The notes under the pieces: generated by a model
Database searches by the model: none
Seen by the model: the letters and a program-made list of their open reading frames with translations, nothing else
What the model was told of the DNA's origin: nothing
Assembly (NCBI GenBank): GCA_964570285.1
Contig: CAZMXP010000015.1
Span: 1-64,000, forward strand
Direction of reading: 5' to 3'
Origin: CAZMXP01 sp964570285
Lineage (GTDB): Bacteria > Planctomycetota > PLA2
Length of the DNA: 64,000 bases
Made by a program: the position numbers and the translations under genes
Part shown: piece after piece, positions 1 through 7,904 of the stretch
How positions within the stretch are numbered: position 1 is the stretch's first letter
Layout of the letters: each line of letters starts with the position of its first letter

Positions 1-76
1 TTTCGGGCTATTCCGCGAAATCGCGCTGCGAAATCACGCTTGTCCCAGGCCTAGGCTGTACCCGAGGAGGACAGTG

Positions 77-1510
77 ATGCAGCGGTATGTCATCGCACTC
101 TTGGTGTTCGGCGCCTGTTGCGGCGACAAGCCTGCCGCGCGGAACACCACATCCACGGTCGCGTTCGGAGAGGCGCAGGCACCCGATCCGGACCGTGCGC
201 GGGATCCCGAAGATCCCGCGGAGCCGGGCGGACCGAGAGCTCCGCGCGATACCCGAGATCCGCAGGAGCCGGAGCTACGGCCGGATCCGCCCCTGGTCCC
301 CGACGAGCAGAAGCCGCCGGAGGCCGTCCGGGCGATCGCCGACCTCTTCGGCAGCGACGGTACGCTGCGGGGCGACCGCACGCAGCGCGAACTCGGACCC
401 GTGGACGGCGACAGCGACGCCGATGGGCTCACCGACGCCGAGGAGGGCGTGCTCGGAACCGATCCGCACGATCCCGACACCGACCGCGACGCGCTGCTCG
501 ACGGCTGGGAGGTCAAGGGCGTGGACGGGACCAACCTCGCGCTGCTCGGGGCCGACCCGCGGCACAAGGACGTCTTCGTCGAGATGGACACCATGGAGCG
601 CACGAGCGCCAAGCACGGCCTCGCGCCCCCCGAAAGCGTGCTCGACAGCCTCCGGTACTGCTTCGCGTCCGCGCCGGTCAACAACCCCGACGGCACGCCC
701 GGCATCAAGCTCCACCTCGAGCGGGGCAACGTCGTCGACTACGTCGCGGACCTCGATGCGTTCACGTTCTTCCTGCTCAAGGGCAAGCACTTCGACATCG
801 CGAAGCGCGCCCGCACCTTCCACTACATGATCTGGGCCGACCGCTGGCAGTTCATCGCGGGCGTCGGCCGGATCAGCGGCCTCTCGATGGGCATCCCCGA
901 GTCCGACTTCGTCGTCACCCTCGGCGAGTGGGACGGGGGCGACGAGGATGCCAAAACCGGCACCTTCCTCCACGAGCTCGGCCACAACCTCGGCCTCCGG
1001 CACGGCGGCAGCGACGACGTGCGCTTCAAGCCCAACCACCTCAGCGTCATGAACTACGCGTGGCAGCTCACCGGCCTCCGGTGCGGCGGGACCTTCGGCC
1101 ACTGGGACTACCAGCGGAGCGGGTTGCCGGCCCTCGACGAGGCCGCCCTCGACGAGAACGAGGGCGTCGGGCTCGGCCTCGCGCCGCCGGACTGCGACAC
1201 CGCGTGGTACGACCCGACCGGCACGCTGCGCCGCGAGCCCGCGGACGGCCCCATCAACTGGAACTGGTCCGCGGCCGGAACCCTCGAGGCGAGCGTCTCG
1301 GTGGACCTGAACAAGGATGGCCACAAGTCGCTGCTCGCGGAGACCCTCAACGAGTGGAACGTGCTCAAGTTCAAGGGTGGCACGATCGGCTCGGGCCTCG
1401 CCCCGGCCGCCCTCGACGCGCGGGCACGCCAGGTGCCGGAGACGCTGCCGGAGGAGACTCTCAACCACGAGACCTCGATGAGACTGCGCAAGGACCTCGG
1501 CTACAAGTAG
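77..1510 (+). CDS. Secreted metzincin-type zinc metalloprotease lipoprotein
   Basis: Predicted exported lipoprotein of 477 residues. A hydrophobic N-terminus ends in an imperfect lipobox (FGAC), followed by a Pro/Asp/Arg-rich linker. Around residues 110-150 there are Asp-rich DxDxDGLxD loops like thrombospondin type-3 or bacterial calcium repeats. The catalytic signature HELGHNLGLRH (first His near residue 299) fits the metzincin HExxHxxGxxH zinc site, and SVMNY about 25 residues later fits the Met-turn. It probably cleaves proteins at or outside the cell surface; the substrate is unknown. The start is ATG 77, six bases after GAGGAGG at 64-70; a GTG directly upstream at 74 is too close to that site. 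The kinase gene follows after 11 bases. The protease call is strong, the subfamily unknown. Confidence 0.85.
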   Translation: MQRYVIALLVFGACCGDKPAARNTTSTVAFGEAQAPDPDRARDPEDPAEPGGPRAPRDTRDPQEPELRPDPPLVPDEQKPPEAVRAIADLFGSDGTLRGDRTQRELGPVDGDSDADGLTDAEEGVLGTDPHDPDTDRDALLDGWEVKGVDGTNLALLGADPRHKDVFVEMDTMERTSAKHGLAPPESVLDSLRYCFASAPVNNPDGTPGIKLHLERGNVVDYVADLDAFTFFLLKGKHFDIAKRARTFHYMIWADRWQFIAGVGRISGLSMGIPESDFVVTLGEWDGGDEDAKTGTFLHELGHNLGLRHGGSDDVRFKPNHLSVMNYAWQLTGLRCGGTFGHWDYQRSGLPALDEAALDENEGVGLGLAPPDCDTAWYDPTGTLRREPADGPINWNWSAAGTLEASVSVDLNKDGHKSLLAETLNEWNVLKFKGGTIGSGLAPAALDARARQVPETLPEETLNHETSMRLRKDLGYK

Positions 1511-1521
1511 GGCGCCGCGGC

Positions 1522-4500
1522 ATGACATTCCCCACGCCCGGCGCGACGTTCCACACCCTCCGGGTGGAGCGCGAGATCGGCGAGGGCGCCTTCGGCAAGG
1601 TCTTCCTCGCCGTCGACCCGCTCATCGGGCGCAAGGTCGCGCTGAAGGCGGTGCGCGGGGAGCCGGAGGTGCGCGAGCGCATCCTGCGCGAGGCGCGCCT
1701 CGTGGGCCAACTCGTCCACCCCAACATCGTCACGCTCTATCGCGTCCACCCCCCCGAAGGCACCGACGTGTGGGGGTTCGAGTTCGAGTTCGTGGAGGGG
1801 GGCACGCTCCACGACCTCCTGGCCTCCGGCACGCCGCCGCTCCCGAGGCAGACGGAGATCGCGTGCGGCATCGCGCGGGGGCTCGCCGCCGCGCACCGGG
1901 CGGGCATCGTGCACGGCGACGTCAAGCCGGGCAACGTGCTGCTCGCCGCCGACGGCACGCCGAAGCTCGCCGACTTCGGCCTCGGCCAGCTTCTCGGCGA
2001 CCTCGCCGCCCGCGCGAGCGACAGCGACGTGCCCGCGGGCACGCCGGCCTTCATGGCGCCGGAGGTCCTCCTCGGCGACGCCGTGCGCCCGGCGAGCGAC
2101 GTCTGGAGTCTCGGCGTCGTGCTCTACGCGCTCGCCTGCGGGCGCCGGCCCTTCCACGGCGCCAACCTGCACGCGCTGATGTACGCGATCCAGAACTCCG
2201 ATCCGCCCCCCCCGCCCCCCCACCTTCCCGCGGCCCTGACCAATGCCATCCGGGCCTGCCTCGGCAAGCGCCCCTCCGATCGCCCGAGGGACGCCGGCGC
2301 GGTGGCGGCGATCCTCGACGGCGAGATCGTCGCCGTCGCGCCCCGGCGCGCGCCGCGCTCGCGCCTGCGCGGCCGCGAGCGCGAGGAGGCGACGCTGCAC
2401 GAGCGCCTGCGCGCGGCGGCGGCGCGCCGCGAGGGCAGCTGCACGCTCGTGACCGGGGAGCCGGGCATCGGCAAGACGGCGCTCGCGACGGAGGTGTCGC
2501 GCGCGGCGCAGGAACTCGGCCTGCCCTGGATCGCGGCCGGCGTCTCCGCGATCGAGGGCGTCGTGCGGCCTCTGCTGCGCGCCGTCAGCGGGCAGGAGAG
2601 CGGCGACCCGCGCCTCGAGTCGACGCGCGAGCAGATCGGGCGCATGCTCGAGCAGAGCGACCGCCTTCGCATCGACGCGAGCCAGCCGGTGGTCGGCACG
2701 CTGGAGCGCATGCTCGGCGAGATGCTCGAGCGGCGCGGCCTCGGCCTCCTGCTCGAGGACCTGCACGAGTGCAACGAGGAGGACGTGCGCATCGCGATCC
2801 ACGTCGCCGGCCGCGTCGCCGCGCAGGGCGGGTTCGTGCTGCTGCTCGCGCGCGCCGGGGTGCCCGAGCTCGGCTCGCAGCCGTTCGTCGAGGCGATGCC
2901 GCTCGAGGCGCTCGCGCGCGAGGAGGGCTACGCGCTGCTCGAGGACCATGCGGGCAAGACGGTCGCCCCGCGCATCGCGCGCCTCGTGCACGAGAAGGCC
3001 GCGGGCAACCCGCGCCACATGCTCGAGCTCTTCCGCCACATGCTCGAGGGCGGGAGCATCCGCGTCGAGGGCGGGCAGATCGTCGAGAGCGAGGGGTTCG
3101 AGTCGGCGGACCTCCCGCGCGGCTTCCGCGACATCGTCGCGGGCCGCCTCGGGCGCCTCTCGGAGGGGGACCGCGACCTGCTCGAGATGGCCGCCGTCGC
3201 CGGCGCCGAGTTCGACGGCGCGGATCTCGCGGCGGTCGCCGAGCGCCCGCTGCTGCACGTGCTGCGGGAGCTCCAGCGCATCTACCGCCAGCGCGGCCTC
3301 GTCGTGCCGCTCGCGCAGGGCTACCGCTTCTCGTCGCCGATCGTCCGCGACGTGATCTACGAGGAGGTCGGCCCCGACCTGCGCCGCGTGCTGCACCGCC
3401 GGTTCGCGGAGGCGCTCTCCGGGAGGGAGGACGTCGACCCGGAGCGCCTCGCCGTCCACTGGGAGTGTTCGGGGGCCCGGGGGCGCGCGGCGCCCTACTT
3501 CCTCGAGGCGGCGATGCGCGCGACGCGGCGCCTCGAACGGCGGCGGTCGATGGATCTCGCGGCCCGGGGCGGCCTGAGCGCGGCGACTCTGGGACCGGAC
3601 CAGGCCCGCGACCACCGCGATCTGCTGCTCGCGATCGCCGGATTCCACAACGATCTCGGTCTGCGAGATGACGCGGAGCACATCGTGAAGGTGCTCGTGG
3701 ACGCGGCGCTCGCCGTCGGCGACGAGCCGCTGCGGCTTCGTGCACTCGTGCGTCAGGCGCAGTGGCGGTACCGCTCGGAGGGAAGCGATGCGGTCGATCT
3801 CGACCTTCTCGAGCGCGCGGGGCGGGAACTGGGGCGCTGCCTCGAGAAACCCGCGGCGGACAGCCTGCGCGGGCTCGTATTGAAGTTCAGGGGGGATCTC
3901 GACGGGGCGAGCGCGGCTCTCCACCGAGCCATGGAGTCCCTCCGCGCCGCACCCCATGAGGGCATCCGCTCCTCGGTGACTGACCAGCTCGCCGCCATCG
4001 CGATGCGCCGCGGCGACCTCGCGAGGGCCGAGGAGCTCTACCGGGAGGCCGCGGAGATCGCGCGACTCGCGGGCCGGGGCAGCCACGCGGCGACGAGCGA
4101 GGTGAACGGCGCGATCGCGGCGCTGCAACGCGGGGCTCTCGAAGGCATCGAACCCGACCTCCGGCGAGCGATACGGGCGCTCGAGCTGGAGGACGCGAAG
4201 AACCTCGCTTCGCACGCGCGGCTGATCCTCGCGCAGTGCCTCGAAGCACGCGGGGAGATCGGGGAGGCGAGTCGGCTGACCGACCAGGCTATCGACCAGC
4301 TCCGTGCCGCCGGCTACTGGCTCGGCCTCGGCGACGGCCTGCTGATGCAGGGGGCGCACCTTGCCATGGCGGGGCGTTACGAGGCGGCGATGGCCCGGCT
4401 CGAGGAGGCCGAGGCGCTCGGCGCGAGGGACGGATTCCTGCAGGTCCGCGTCGTCTCCCTCGCGGCGCAGGCGAAGAGCCTCGTCGCGCTCGCCGATCCG

Positions 4501-4926
4501 GGTGAGGCCGGGAGGAGGGCGGACGCCTGCGTGCGGGGCGCGCGATCGACCGGCGATCGTGCCATCCGCCGCGCAGCGGCCTGCTTGCTCGCGGAGGCGG
4601 AGATCATGGGACTCTCTCCGGTGGGCGACCTCCCCGCACTGCTCGATCCGGCCGACGGGACCGTCGCGGCGGCGATGATCCGCGCGGCGGAGGGATGGAG
4701 GTGCAGGGACGCCGGGGCGCTGCACGCCGCCGCGGCGCGGCTGCGCGCGCCTGACGTGGGAGAGCGCCGGGCCGAGATGCGGACCTGCGCCGACCTGCTC
4801 GAGGTCGAAGCGCTGCGGATCGACGGACTCGCGGCCTCCGCCGCCGCGCTGGCCCGGAGCGCACACGCCGAGGCTGCCCGTTTCGGACACGCATGGCTCG
4901 CGGCGGCTCTCGACGAGCGCCGCTAG
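1522..4926 (+). CDS. Ser/Thr protein kinase fused to AAA-type ATPase and TPR-like region
   Basis: A cytoplasmic signalling protein of 1,134 residues. The kinase domain (about 10-280) has a glycine loop (GEGAFGKV), VALK Lys42, HGDVKPGN near 131 and DFG near 151. The usual HRD is HGD, so this is a non-RD kinase. From about residue 290 there is an ATPase module with Walker A GEPGIGKT near 312 and a Walker B-like LLLEDLHE near 410, the layout seen in kinase-ATPase-TPR regulators (PknK/AcoK-like). The C-terminal third is alanine-rich helical repeat resembling TPRs. It probably senses and relays a signal by phosphorylation; the partner is unknown. It follows the metalloprotease gene by 11 bases, so co-transcription is likely. 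Its stop overlaps the stop of the convergent lipoprotein gene by four bases (CTAG). Confidence 0.88.
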   Translation: MTFPTPGATFHTLRVEREIGEGAFGKVFLAVDPLIGRKVALKAVRGEPEVRERILREARLVGQLVHPNIVTLYRVHPPEGTDVWGFEFEFVEGGTLHDLLASGTPPLPRQTEIACGIARGLAAAHRAGIVHGDVKPGNVLLAADGTPKLADFGLGQLLGDLAARASDSDVPAGTPAFMAPEVLLGDAVRPASDVWSLGVVLYALACGRRPFHGANLHALMYAIQNSDPPPPPPHLPAALTNAIRACLGKRPSDRPRDAGAVAAILDGEIVAVAPRRAPRSRLRGREREEATLHERLRAAAARREGSCTLVTGEPGIGKTALATEVSRAAQELGLPWIAAGVSAIEGVVRPLLRAVSGQESGDPRLESTREQIGRMLEQSDRLRIDASQPVVGTLERMLGEMLERRGLGLLLEDLHECNEEDVRIAIHVAGRVAAQGGFVLLLARAGVPELGSQPFVEAMPLEALAREEGYALLEDHAGKTVAPRIARLVHEKAAGNPRHMLELFRHMLEGGSIRVEGGQIVESEGFESADLPRGFRDIVAGRLGRLSEGDRDLLEMAAVAGAEFDGADLAAVAERPLLHVLRELQRIYRQRGLVVPLAQGYRFSSPIVRDVIYEEVGPDLRRVLHRRFAEALSGREDVDPERLAVHWECSGARGRAAPYFLEAAMRATRRLERRRSMDLAARGGLSAATLGPDQARDHRDLLLAIAGFHNDLGLRDDAEHIVKVLVDAALAVGDEPLRLRALVRQAQWRYRSEGSDAVDLDLLERAGRELGRCLEKPAADSLRGLVLKFRGDLDGASAALHRAMESLRAAPHEGIRSSVTDQLAAIAMRRGDLARAEELYREAAEIARLAGRGSHAATSEVNGAIAALQRGALEGIEPDLRRAIRALELEDAKNLASHARLILAQCLEARGEIGEASRLTDQAIDQLRAAGYWLGLGDGLLMQGAHLAMAGRYEAAMARLEEAEALGARDGFLQVRVVSLAAQAKSLVALADPGEAGRRADACVRGARSTGDRAIRRAAACLLAEAEIMGLSPVGDLPALLDPADGTVAAAMIRAAEGWRCRDAGALHAAAARLRAPDVGERRAEMRTCADLLEVEALRIDGLAASAAALARSAHAEAARFGHAWLAAALDERR

Positions 4927-5615
4927 CCGCCGCCGACGCCGCCTCCGTCCTCCCCGTGCGTCAACTCGGAGATGCAGAGGAGCCAGAGCGCCTGTCGCTC
5001 GCCGTCGGAGAGGATCGGATTCAGCGTCGCCTTGGCCGATTCCCACGCGCCGTACACCTTGAAGCGGTGCAGCATCGTGTCCACGGTATGCACGAGGCAC
5101 TGCTCCGCCTTCGACTTCGCGTCGAGGCGGTTCGCGTCGGTCGCCCAGACGATGATCTGGTCGAGACGCGCACGCGCGGTCACGCCCGAAAGCGGGAGGC
5201 ACTCGACGTCCGGCCAGACGGCGGCTCCGCCGCCCGCCGCGAGGCCGCTGCCGTCACTGTCGTGCGTCAGCTCGCTCACGCAGAAGGCCATCAGCACGGC
5301 CTTCTGCTCCGGCGTCAGCAGCGGATTCTGCGCCGCGCTGGCCGCGGTCCATGCCGTGTAGACCCTCGCGCAGTGGATCGGCGTGACGCCGGTGTGCGTC
5401 GTGCGGCAAGCCTTCGCCTTGACCTGCGCGGGAGTCCCGAGTCCCGCCCACCCCTCGATGTCCTGCAGGCGCGCCTCGGCGAGGATGCCGCTTCCCCCCG
5501 GGCACTCGACCTTCGGCCAGGCCGGCGTCAGCTGCTGCGACTTGGGCGCCTCCCCGTTGCACGCCGCCAAGGTCAATCCCACCAGAACCACGAAGAACGG
5601 AACGACTCGTTTCAT
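4923..5615 (-). CDS. Lipoprotein with two copies of an unrecognised ~95-residue domain
   Basis: A 230-residue exported lipoprotein: charged MKR start, hydrophobic stretch and lipobox LAAC, then two tandem related halves. Each begins with WPxVEC, continues through an ARLxxI helix and a conserved Cys, then has a YxAW/YGAW block, a NPxL(T/S)xxE(Q/R) helix and ends in (V/I)SELTH followed by a Gly/Asp-rich tail. Paired cysteines in each half may form disulfides outside the cytoplasm. I do not recognise the family. A good Shine-Dalgarno (GGGAGG) lies six bases before ATG, with a TAGCCT -10-like hexamer upstream. It is convergent with the kinase gene and upstream of no obvious partner. Confidence 0.8.
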   Translation of the reverse strand: MKRVVPFFVVLVGLTLAACNGEAPKSQQLTPAWPKVECPGGSGILAEARLQDIEGWAGLGTPAQVKAKACRTTHTGVTPIHCARVYTAWTAASAAQNPLLTPEQKAVLMAFCVSELTHDSDGSGLAAGGGAAVWPDVECLPLSGVTARARLDQIIVWATDANRLDAKSKAEQCLVHTVDTMLHRFKVYGAWESAKATLNPILSDGERQALWLLCISELTHGEDGGGVGGG

Positions 5616-5642
5616 GGGATGCCTCCCGGTCCTACCGCGGGA

Positions 5643-5648
5643 AGGCTA
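5643..5648 (-). promoter_or_regulatory. Candidate -10 element (TGCTAGCCT) of the duplicated-domain lipoprotein gene
   Basis: On the minus strand, TGCTAGCCT lies about 27 bases before the ATG at 5615, with a Shine-Dalgarno between them. The extended -10 shape resembles that before bioB (TGCTAGCAT). No clear -35 box was found. Confidence 0.35.
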
Positions 5649-5682
5649 GCAGGTTCTCCGTTCCAGGGAAAGAGGGGCCTCG

Positions 5683-6465
5683 CTAGCCGGCCCTCCCGGG
5701 AGGCCGCTTCGCCTTCCGGTGGTTCTCCTCAAGCCAGGCGATCCCGGCGCGCATGTCCCCGTACATGTCGCCGTGCCAGCCGTGGCCCCCCGTGTACTTC
5801 TGGAGGTTCACCTTCGCCTTCTCCTTCGAGAGCTTCTTCTCGGCCTCCTCGGCCATGCGGAAGGGGCAGACGCGATCCTCGGCGGAGTGGTAGAGGAAGT
5901 AGGCCAGCCCCCGGGCCCCCGCAAGATCGCCGAGTTCGGCGGGTTTGAAGACGGACATCGCGATGAAGTAGCCCACGGGCGTTGCATCCTTCGCCAGCGA
6001 GAGCGCGTAGGCGGCGGGGCCGCTCGACGACCAGGCGAGCACGAGGATGCGCGCGGGGTCGATCTTCTTCCACTTGCGCGCATCCGCGATCGCCTCCTCG
6101 ACGAACTCCTCGGTCGTGAACTTCATGCCCTCGACCCTGTTCTTCGCCGTCGGCCAGACGATCGGCTGCGTCTCCGTCCACTTCGGCGCGACCAGCTGCA
6201 GGCCGACATAGTCCCCGCCCGCGCCGTGGATCAGGATGCGGCGGCAGAACATGTTGAATTCGGCGCTGCCGTCGCCGCCGGGGAGGATCACGAGCAGGCC
6301 GAAGCCCTTCTTGGGCTCCTTCGCCTCCGGCAGCGGGCCGAGGCGGAAGCAGAGTTTCTTCTCGTCGCCGCCGAGCTTGACCTCTTCGCTCGGGAGCTTG
6401 TCGGCTTCGTCGGCCCTCGCGAGGCCGCCGAGCGCCAGCAGGAGCAGCATGCATCGAGGGAGCAT
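5683..6465 (-). CDS. Exported alpha/beta hydrolase (esterase-like)
   Basis: A 260-residue protein with a cleavable signal peptide (hydrophobic stretch ending ARA near residue 18). The fold looks like the esterase / PHB-depolymerase-like branch of the alpha/beta hydrolases. LVILPGGDG resembles the strand 3 and oxyanion region, WSSSG places the nucleophile at Ser147 (the first Gly of GxSxG is Trp), HSAEDRV gives Asp197, and GGHGWHG gives the catalytic His (228 or 231). It probably hydrolyses an ester in the periplasm; the substrate is unknown. A TAGAAT hexamer six bases before the ATG and the lack of a Shine-Dalgarno suggest a leaderless message. Confidence 0.82.
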   Translation of the reverse strand: MLPRCMLLLLALGGLARADEADKLPSEEVKLGGDEKKLCFRLGPLPEAKEPKKGFGLLVILPGGDGSAEFNMFCRRILIHGAGGDYVGLQLVAPKWTETQPIVWPTAKNRVEGMKFTTEEFVEEAIADARKWKKIDPARILVLAWSSSGPAAYALSLAKDATPVGYFIAMSVFKPAELGDLAGARGLAYFLYHSAEDRVCPFRMAEEAEKKLSKEKAKVNLQKYTGGHGWHGDMYGDMRAGIAWLEENHRKAKRPPGRAG

Positions 6466-6471
6466 GGGGGC

Positions 6472-6477
6472 ATTCTA
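6472..6477 (-). promoter_or_regulatory. Candidate -10 box (TAGAAT) for a leaderless hydrolase transcript
   Basis: On the minus strand TAGAAT is followed by six bases and then the ATG at 6465, so transcription would start at or next to the start codon. The same spacing occurs before several other genes in the window. No convincing -35 was seen. Confidence 0.4.
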
Positions 6478-6588
6478 GCGGCTTCCGGGCAGTGGCAGAG
6501 GGCGCGACTCGGGGGTGGTTCCGAAAGACCCGCCACGCGCTCCTGCCGCACGGGATGGGTCCGCTCGATGTCGCGATTGCACACTTGA

Positions 6589-6927
6589 CGCAGCGCGGGG
6601 TACTGCACCGAAGGCAACCTGCGCGAACTCTGCCGGCGATACATCCGGGCGTACGTGGCCACGGGCCGGCAGCGCCGTGGGGACGCGGGGCCGCAGGGCC
6701 CGCAGGACAATGCGGGCCCGCGGGCCCGTGCAATGAGGACGCGCCTGAGACGCGGCGGCTACCGGAGCCGGTACCGCCTACGGAAGCAGACCGCGGATCC
6801 TGTGTTCGCAACGTGAAGGGGCGAGCATTCCGCGAATTCCTGTTGCGAGGTTTGGCGAAGGTCGCGGGGGATCGGCTTGGCGTGCACCGGACACAACCTC
6901 CTGAACCTGGCAGCCGCGAGGGCGTGA
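6589..6927 (+). pseudogene. C-terminal remnant of an IS1182-family transposase, frameshifted
   Basis: This stretch between the hydrolase and the toxin-antitoxin genes holds a decayed transposase end spread over three frames. The first frame reads AGYCTEGNLREL then AYVATGRQ and later RLRKQTADPVF. After a stop the next frame gives FREFLLRGLAKVAGD, and a third gives LACTGHNLLNL before a stop at 6925-6927. These blocks match, in order, the C-terminal motifs I know from IS1182-type (DDE) transposases: DAGYxSE, YIATGRQ, RKxxVEPVFGQIK, RRFLLRGLxKV and HNLLKL. The 5' part of the gene and the left end are absent here. The 3' part is repeated near 48.8 kb. Confidence 0.72.
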
Positions 6928-7079
6928 CGCGGAGCGCCGCACCTCGCGCAAGAGCCCCCGGGCCTCGATCGCGGCGATGGCTCATGGAGACTCACGACTC
7001 GCGTCGCGTCGAGTCAGGAGCTTGTCCGGGTCCGGTTGGCCCCGAAGCGTGGCTGAAGGCCATTACCCGGACAAGCTCC
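6852..7079 (+). repeat. Dispersed repeat copy 1: right end of an IS1182-like element with terminal stem-loop
   Basis: A 228-base segment that aligns without gaps to 48773-49000; I count 16 differences (about 93% identity). It holds the last transposase codons, about 90 bases of apparently non-coding DNA and a terminal palindrome: GGAGCTTGTCCGGGT at 7017-7031 and its perfect reverse complement at 7065-7079, separated by 33 bases. Similarity stops abruptly after the right arm, so this is probably the physical end of the element. Confidence 0.85.
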
Positions 7080-7167
7080 AAGCGGCTCGGAAGTCCGGGC
7101 TTTCAGGGTCGAAGGCCCTGCATCGGCGTGCGGTGAGCAGGCCGTCTGGCGCGAGAGCCCCCACGGG

Positions 7168-7187
7168 CACCGTGTACGGTGTAACAT
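7168..7187 (+). promoter_or_regulatory. Candidate operator and -10 box of the ParE-type toxin-antitoxin operon
   Basis: CACCGT-GT-ACGGTG (7168-7181) is a short inverted repeat abutting a TAACAT -10-like hexamer (7182-7187), six bases before the ATG at 7194. Antitoxin or complex binding to such a site would be typical autorepression. The assignment rests on position and symmetry only. Confidence 0.35.
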
Positions 7188-7193
7188 CATGGC

Positions 7194-7427
7194 ATGGGCG
7201 AAGGCGCAAGGAAGCTGCTCTCCGAAGCTCTGCAACTCCCCCTCGAGGAGAGGGCCGAGCTGGCGGCGGACCTGCTCGCCAGCATCGACGGTGAGCCCGA
7301 CCCGGATCGCGACACCGCGTGGGCGGCGGAGATCGAGCGCCGCGCCCGCCGCGCGCTCGCCGGAGAGTCGCAAGGGCGGGCGTGGCGTGAGGTCCTGTCC
7401 AACCTGGATCCTGAGCGCGGAAAGTGA
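7194..7427 (+). CDS. Antitoxin of the addiction-module (TIGR02574 / PF09720-like) family
   Basis: A 77-residue acidic protein. The helical N-terminus (LLSEALQLPLEERAELAADLL) and the later AWAAEIERRARR segment are characteristic of short antitoxins paired with ParE/RelE toxins. It should neutralise the downstream toxin by direct binding and repress the operon. The stop codon overlaps the GTG start of the toxin by four bases (GTGA), a usual coupling in these modules. The start is ATG 7194, six bases after a TAACAT box. It sits about 115 bases from the end of the IS remnant, consistent with an accessory region. Confidence 0.85.
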   Translation: MGEGARKLLSEALQLPLEERAELAADLLASIDGEPDPDRDTAWAAEIERRARRALAGESQGRAWREVLSNLDPERGK

Positions 7428-7744
7428 CGCTGCCGCTCAAGCTCGGTCGCGAGGCTGAGCAAGAGATCGAGGCGGCGTGGCTCTGGTACGAAGAGCGCAG
7501 GCCGGGCCTTGGCCGCGACTTTCTCCTCTCCGTTGAGGAGACACTTCGGCGGCTCGAGGGTCCGGTCGTCGGCCTCTCGGTCGAAGGCGTCGGTCGCGAT
7601 CTGCGCATCCGACGGCTGCCAGTTCGCAGGTTTCCCTATTCGATCGTCTACGTCGACCTCCCAGCCGAACGCCGCGTCCTCGCGATTGCGCACGGGAGCA
7701 GGCGACCGGGCTTCTGGCACGGGAGGCTTGGAAAGCTCGAGTAG
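7424..7744 (+). CDS. ParE/RelE-superfamily toxin
   Basis: A 106-residue basic protein. The start LKLGREAEQEIEAAWLWYEERRPGLGRDFL matches in pattern the first helices of ParE/RelE-fold toxins, and RIRRLPVRRFPYSIVYVD followed by VLAIAHGSRRPGFW matches the C-terminal beta strands (consensus F-P-Y-x-I-x-Y and AxxHxxRxPxYW). ParE members target gyrase and RelE members cut mRNA; sequence alone does not decide here. The start GTG 7424 overlaps the antitoxin stop, so translation is coupled. Confidence 0.87.
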   Translation: MTLPLKLGREAEQEIEAAWLWYEERRPGLGRDFLLSVEETLRRLEGPVVGLSVEGVGRDLRIRRLPVRRFPYSIVYVDLPAERRVLAIAHGSRRPGFWHGRLGKLE

Positions 7745-7891
7745 CCTCCGTCGTTTCCGCTCGTCCGATCGCGCATGACAGTGTCGGAGGATGTGACGCC
7801 CTGCTCCGGGTTCCGCACGGGCGTCCTCATCCTCGGGAGTCTCCTGCGCGGTTCGCGGTCACCTCCTCCACGAACTCCTCCGCCGGTCTGC

Positions 7892-7897
7892 TAGCAT
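7892..7897 (+). promoter_or_regulatory. Candidate -10 box (TGCTAGCAT) of the biotin operon
   Basis: TAGCAT with an upstream TG (extended -10) lies seven bases before the bioB ATG at 7905. The transcript would therefore be nearly leaderless. The 160-base gap between the toxin gene and bioB has no recognisable BirA operator or other gene. Confidence 0.4.
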
Positions 7898-7904
7898 CGG
7901 CGGG

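Noticed and set aside
1501..5202. Very long open frame on the minus strand opposite the kinase gene, and similar ones at 25843-29028 (minus) and 59598-62705 (plus)
   Set aside because: They lie antisense to genes with clear family motifs. Their composition (Arg, Ala, Glu, His rich) is typical of frames kept open by very high GC content, and no domain is recognisable.
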